A stretch of DNA of 64,000 nt from the NCBI GenBank assembly GCA_024226335.1, contig JAAELY010000333.1, positions 1-64,000 on the forward strand, in the 5' to 3' direction. A program made the translations under genes and the position numbers. Every line of letters starts with the position of its first letter. Within the stretch, counting starts at the first letter, position 1. The notes below the pieces were generated by a model that saw only the letters and a program-made list of their open reading frames with translations, was not told the DNA's origin and made no database searches. This DNA comes from a bacterium (GTDB taxonomy: Bacteria > Myxococcota_A > UBA9160 > SZUA-336). This document shows positions 60,555 through 64,000 of this stretch, piece after piece.

Positions 60555-62072
60555 ATGCCGAAGATCACGATCGACGAAAAAGATTACGAGGTTGCCGACG
60601 GATTGATGATCCTGCAGGCGATCGACGATCTCGGCTTGCTGATGAGCGGCGTCGATATTCCCCACTACTGCTGGCATCCGAAACTGCCCATCGATGGCTC
60701 GTGCCGCATGTGTCAGATCGAGATCGAAGGCGTTCCAAAGCTTCAGATCGCCTGCAACACGCCGGTCAAAGATGGCATGGTCATCAGCACGCAGAGCGAG
60801 CGCGTGCAGACTGCGCGCCAGGGAGTGCTGGAACTCCTGCTTCTCAACCATCCACTGGACTGCCCGATCTGCGACCAGGCCGGAGAGTGCAAACTACAGG
60901 ACTACTCTTTCGACTTTGGCATGCCCGCAGGGCGCACGAAGGAGCCTCGCCGGGTTGCAAAGAAGGCCGTGGACCTCGGGCCGACCATCACCTTCGACCA
61001 GGAGCGCTGCATTCTGTGCCGTCGTTGCGTGCGCTTCTGTCGGGAGGTTCCGGGAACCGGTGAGCTGGGTGTCTTCAATCGCGGTGAGCGATCATTGATG
61101 GAGTTGTTCCCGGGCACTCAGCTCGACAATGATTACTCCATGAACGTTGCCGATCTCTGTCCCGTGGGTGCGCTTACCACGAAGGATTTCAGGTTCAAGA
61201 TCCGTTCCTGGTTCCTCGACGACGTGGAGACCGTCTGCGATCGCTGTAGCACCGGTTGTAACGTGTACGCGTCGCGTTCGAACAACAAGATCTATCGCTT
61301 CGTGCCCCGACTCAACGACGATGTCAACGATACCTGGATGTGTGATCACGGCCGGCTCTCGTATAAGATGGGTAGGGAGAATCGGCTGGAGTCTGCGCTG
61401 GTCGGCGGGAAACCGGCGAGCTTCATCGAGGGGTTGCGCAAAGCGAGTGATCTCGTGCGCGCGGCCAGCGAGTCGGGTGGAACGATCGTGGCATCCGCAT
61501 CGCCGTTTTCATCGAACGAAGACCTGTTCACCCTGCGCAAGCTGCTGGAAACACTCGGTGCGCCTCCCGCGACCTTCAGCGTGCCGGCCGGAAAGGCCGA
61601 CGGCATCCTGACCCAGGCGGAGAAAGCACCCAATGCCGAGGGCGCACGTGCACTCGGCTTCCAGGAGTCTGACGAACTCGCCGGAGCTAAACTCGGCATC
61701 GTATTCGGACATGTTCTGCCAGCGACCGCACTCACACAGGTCGAGAAGTGGATCCTGATCGATACGCACGCGTCGGACCTGAGCGGTAAAGCCGCGGTGG
61801 TGTTGCCATCGCGTGTCGTTACCGAAAAGGATGGCAGTTTCACGAATCACGCGAAGCGTGTTCAGCGTTTCCGGCGTGTGGTCGAACCCAGCTGGGAAGC
61901 CTGGTCCGAAGGAGCCCTGCTGCAACAAATCGCCGACTTCGCGGGTCTGGACGGCTGGTCCGAGCCCTGGGACGCGTTCGCGGTTTCCAAGCGTCTGTGC
62001 GACGAAGTGCCCGCATTCAGTGGCTGCGGATTGACCGAACTGGGTTTTTGCGGATGCGAGTTGTCCAAATGA
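60555..62072 (+). CDS. nuoG: NADH-quinone oxidoreductase subunit G, short form
   Basis: This 505-residue subunit carries N-terminal cluster ligands: 2Fe-2S N1b (Cys39, Cys50, Cys53, Cys67), 4Fe-4S N5 (His99, Cys103, Cys106, Cys112), 4Fe-4S N4 (Cys152, Cys155, Cys158, Cys202) and an N7-like set CDRCSTGC with Cys263. The molybdopterin-oxidoreductase-like part is cut to about 240 residues; typical NuoG has 700-900. Similar short NuoG proteins are known. It starts 3 bp after nuoF. Confidence 0.92.
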   Translation: MPKITIDEKDYEVADGLMILQAIDDLGLLMSGVDIPHYCWHPKLPIDGSCRMCQIEIEGVPKLQIACNTPVKDGMVISTQSERVQTARQGVLELLLLNHPLDCPICDQAGECKLQDYSFDFGMPAGRTKEPRRVAKKAVDLGPTITFDQERCILCRRCVRFCREVPGTGELGVFNRGERSLMELFPGTQLDNDYSMNVADLCPVGALTTKDFRFKIRSWFLDDVETVCDRCSTGCNVYASRSNNKIYRFVPRLNDDVNDTWMCDHGRLSYKMGRENRLESALVGGKPASFIEGLRKASDLVRAASESGGTIVASASPFSSNEDLFTLRKLLETLGAPPATFSVPAGKADGILTQAEKAPNAEGARALGFQESDELAGAKLGIVFGHVLPATALTQVEKWILIDTHASDLSGKAAVVLPSRVVTEKDGSFTNHAKRVQRFRRVVEPSWEAWSEGALLQQIADFAGLDGWSEPWDAFAVSKRLCDEVPAFSGCGLTELGFCGCELSK

Positions 62073-62106
62073 GCCAGGTCAGACGCCAGCCAGTGGTGAA
62101 GAGCTG

Positions 62107-63267
62107 ATGTTGGAAACGGCCGTCATCGCCAAGGCGCTATTCATCTTCTTTGTGATCGCACTCGTGTTTTCGCCGATCATGACGTGGGTCGAGCGCAAGC
62201 AGAGCGCGTTGATGCAAGACCGGATCGGCGCCAACCGCGCCGATATCTTTGGTATCAAGGCGCTCGGGCTGATCCATCCACTGGCTGATGCGATCAAGAT
62301 GTTCACGAAGGAGGATTTCGTTCCCGACGGGGCGAATCGCTTCTTGCACACGATCAGCCCGTTCATCGCCGTAGTTCCAGCGATGATCAGTTTCGCGGTC
62401 ATCCCCTACGGAGGGACGTACACCGCCTGGGGCGCGGAGTGGAGCCTCGTCGTTGCGAATCTCGACTACGGCGTTCTCTATCTTTTCGCGATCGGGTCGA
62501 TCGCCACCTACGGTTCGATGTTGGCCGGGTGGGCCGGTAACAATAACTACGGGATGCTCGGATCGATTCGCGTCTCGGCGCAGATGATCTCCTACGAAGT
62601 GGCCATGGGCATTTCGGTCATCGGCGTGTTCATGGTCTATGAGACCGTGCGCCTCACCGACATGGGCATCGCCCAGCAGGAGACTTTCCGCGTCCTCGGC
62701 TTCGTCGAACACTTTGGTTGGGCGCAGGCCGGTACCTGGTGGGTCGATCTGATCACCTTGCCCATGTGGGGCATCCTGATGCAGCCGCTGGGCTTCTTCA
62801 TGTTCCTGACGGCGATCATGGCCGAGAACAAGCGCCCGCCTTTCGATACTCCTGAGGGGGAGTCCGAGATCATCGCGGGCTACTTCATCGAGTACAGCGG
62901 AATGAAGTTCGGTCTGTACATGATGGGCGAATGGATCGAGGTGGTCGTGATTTCGGGTCTGATCACGGCCATGTTCCTGGGTGGCTGGTCGATTCCGTGG
63001 ATCACCGACGCGGTCCTGATCGACTACATGTCGGGCGTCTTCGGTCCCAATATGGGCAACGTGCTCGCCATGATCATCCACGTGCTCGTGTTCTTCGGAA
63101 AGCTGATCGCGATGATCTTCTTCCAGATGCTGGTTCGCTGGAGCATGCCTCGCTTCCGCTACGACCAGGTCATGAACCTGGGTTGGAAGATCCTTCTGCC
63201 CCTTTCCCTCGTCAATATCGTCGTGACCGCACTGGCCATCCTCTTCATTCAGGAGATCGTCAGCTGA
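62107..63267 (+). CDS. nuoH: NADH-quinone oxidoreductase subunit H
   Basis: This 386-residue polytopic subunit joins peripheral and membrane arms and forms most of the quinone tunnel. Motifs: ERKQSALMQDRIGANRA (about 28-44), the RPPFDTPEGESEIIAGYFIEYSGMKFG-type block (KRPPFDTPEGESE then EYSGMKF), which carries conserved acidic residues. About eight or nine helices. Its stop overlaps the nuoJ start (TGATG), where nuoI would normally lie. Confidence 0.95.
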   Translation: MLETAVIAKALFIFFVIALVFSPIMTWVERKQSALMQDRIGANRADIFGIKALGLIHPLADAIKMFTKEDFVPDGANRFLHTISPFIAVVPAMISFAVIPYGGTYTAWGAEWSLVVANLDYGVLYLFAIGSIATYGSMLAGWAGNNNYGMLGSIRVSAQMISYEVAMGISVIGVFMVYETVRLTDMGIAQQETFRVLGFVEHFGWAQAGTWWVDLITLPMWGILMQPLGFFMFLTAIMAENKRPPFDTPEGESEIIAGYFIEYSGMKFGLYMMGEWIEVVVISGLITAMFLGGWSIPWITDAVLIDYMSGVFGPNMGNVLAMIIHVLVFFGKLIAMIFFQMLVRWSMPRFRYDQVMNLGWKILLPLSLVNIVVTALAILFIQEIVS

Positions 63268-63764
63268 TGGAAGTCGCGCTCTTCTGGATCTTTTCCATGA
63301 CAGCCGTCGTTGCGGGCGTCGGTGTGGTGGCGAACGTCAGGAACACGATCAACGCCGCGCTGAGCCTGGTCGTGACGATGCTCGCGCTCGCGGGTCTCTA
63401 TTTCCTTTTGCACGCAGAGTTCGTGGGCTTGATCCAGGTTCTGGTCTACGCCGGTGCGATCGTCGTTCTGTTTCTCTTCGTGATCATGCTGCTCAACCTG
63501 CGCGGCGGCGCCCTGGGAGGTGACTCGCAGCCGCTCATGAAGATTGCAGGCGGATTGCTGCTGGGCGCGGGGGCTTTCAAGCTCTCGATGATTCTCGCGG
63601 GGGCCCGCTCGAGTTTCCCCGAAGTGGATGCGAGTTATGGCACGACGCGTGCGGTAGCCGAGATCCTGTTCACCGACTACGTGCTCGTTTTCGAACTGGC
63701 CGGAGTGCTGCTTCTGGCGGGTATCGTGGCGGCGGTGGCGCTGGCCAAGAGGAGCCTGGACTGA
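63267..63764 (+). CDS. nuoJ: NADH-quinone oxidoreductase subunit J
   Basis: This 165-residue membrane subunit of about five helices has [27 protein letters not shown] (residues about 51-77), the conserved TM3 with its pi-bulge region. ATG 63267 overlaps the nuoH stop, and its own stop overlaps the nuoK ATG. Confidence 0.92.
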   Translation: MEVALFWIFSMTAVVAGVGVVANVRNTINAALSLVVTMLALAGLYFLLHAEFVGLIQVLVYAGAIVVLFLFVIMLLNLRGGALGGDSQPLMKIAGGLLLGAGAFKLSMILAGARSSFPEVDASYGTTRAVAEILFTDYVLVFELAGVLLLAGIVAAVALAKRSLD

Positions 63765-64000
63765 TGGGCGAGATCGCGGGCTGGCATTTTCAGATCGTTG
63801 CGGCGCTGCTCTTTTTGCTGGGCGTGCTCGGTGTGCTGGTGCGCCGCAACATCATCGTCATGTTCATGAGCATCGAACTGATGCTGAACGCGGCCAACCT
63901 CTCGCTCGTGGCTTTCGGCCGCGAACTCGGCGATTCATCCGGCCAGATCTTCGCCTTCATGGTCATGGTGGTTGCTGCAGTCGAGGTGGCGGTCGGACTC
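63764..64000 (+). CDS. nuoK: NADH-quinone oxidoreductase subunit K (cut by window end)
   Basis: The first 79 of about 100 residues are present, with [18 protein letters not shown] (about 34-51), including the conserved membrane Glu. TM helices 1-2 and part of 3 are visible. Its ATG overlaps the nuoJ stop (TGATG). The remaining antiporter subunits L, M and N are expected just outside the window. Confidence 0.93.
   Translation, partial: MGEIAGWHFQIVAALLFLLGVLGVLVRRNIIVMFMSIELMLNAANLSLVAFGRELGDSSGQIFAFMVMVVAAVEVAVGL

Noticed and set aside
62137-63081. A 314-residue minus-strand open frame opposite nuoH
   Set aside because: nuoH is unambiguous; the opposite frame is rich in Asp/His/Arg as expected of a codon shadow.
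1-64000. tRNA, rRNA, CRISPR array or prophage
   Set aside because: Scanning by eye found no tRNA-like cloverleaf, no rRNA stretch, no regularly spaced repeats and no phage structural or integrase gene; a dedicated scan such as tRNAscan or Infernal was not possible.

Overview
The window is GC-rich, densely coded bacterial DNA with many GTGA/ATGA gene overlaps. Complex I genes, a wax-ester/DGAT acyltransferase, CaiB/BaiF, SDR and acyl-CoA ligase genes, a RIO-type kinase and a TIGR04372 glycosyltransferase together suggest an uncultured deltaproteobacterium or Myxococcota-like lineage, possibly a neighbouring group such as Binatota. That placement is inference: no rRNA or tRNA gene was seen. There is also no CRISPR array, prophage or transposase gene.

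Layout. (1) 1-1.5 kb: the 5' part of a 6-oxocamphor-hydrolase-like crotonase gene, a truncated acyltransferase remnant and a TetR regulator with a double palindromic operator. (2) 1.6-21.3 kb: a surface-glycan / nucleotide-sugar island. The minus-strand arm carries a GT-C-like membrane protein, a GT2 transferase, a GmhA-like SIS isomerase, a paired ThDP E1 alpha/beta enzyme without E2 or E3, an NDP-sugar dehydrogenase homologue without its catalytic Cys, a MocA-type oxidoreductase, a cytidylyltransferase-PfkB fusion in reverse HldE order and two epimerases. A plus-strand transaldolase sits inside this arm. A plus-strand arm (epimerase, methyltransferase, GMD-like dehydratase, SDR, acetolactate-synthase-like ThDP enzyme, FkbM methyltransferase) diverges from it. 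Between the arms lies a fossil TIGR04372 glycosyltransferase whose intact relative is at 35.3 kb. The gene set reads as synthesis of an unusual heptose-like or branched, nucleotide-activated sugar, and it is the best candidate here for an undescribed system.

(3) 21.3-36.6 kb: a secreted repeat protein with a dockerin-like end, a RIO kinase, a DsbA-fold protein without its helical domain, a DUF4336 protein, and lipid / CoA metabolism (SDR, acyl-CoA ligase, metallo-beta-lactamase hydrolase, CoA transferase, amidase, WS/DGAT). (4) 36.6-47 kb: a small secreted protein, a broken luciferase-like monooxygenase, folA-thyA, a VWA protein, a probable small RNA gene under a near-consensus sigma-70 promoter, a MarR/methyltransferase pair and an amidohydrolase/PLP-lyase pair. 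(5) 47-58.3 kb: housekeeping genes for PBP1A, GshB, PurC, Ogt, a transsulfuration enzyme, a PHP phosphoesterase, a nucleoside hydrolase and GpsA, plus a histone-H1-like protein. (6) 58.3 kb to the end: a complex I operon with the unusual order A-E-F-G-H-J-K, lacking nuoB, C, D and I, cut by the window edge in nuoK.

Two 161-bp copies of a MITE-like element (32.2 and 45.6 kb) sit in CTAG target sites that form the TAG stop codons of neighbouring genes. No stretch above 300 bases lacks a gene except 14.2-15.1 kb, which holds only the fossil glycosyltransferase; the 288-base gap at 40.5-40.8 kb holds the small RNA candidate.
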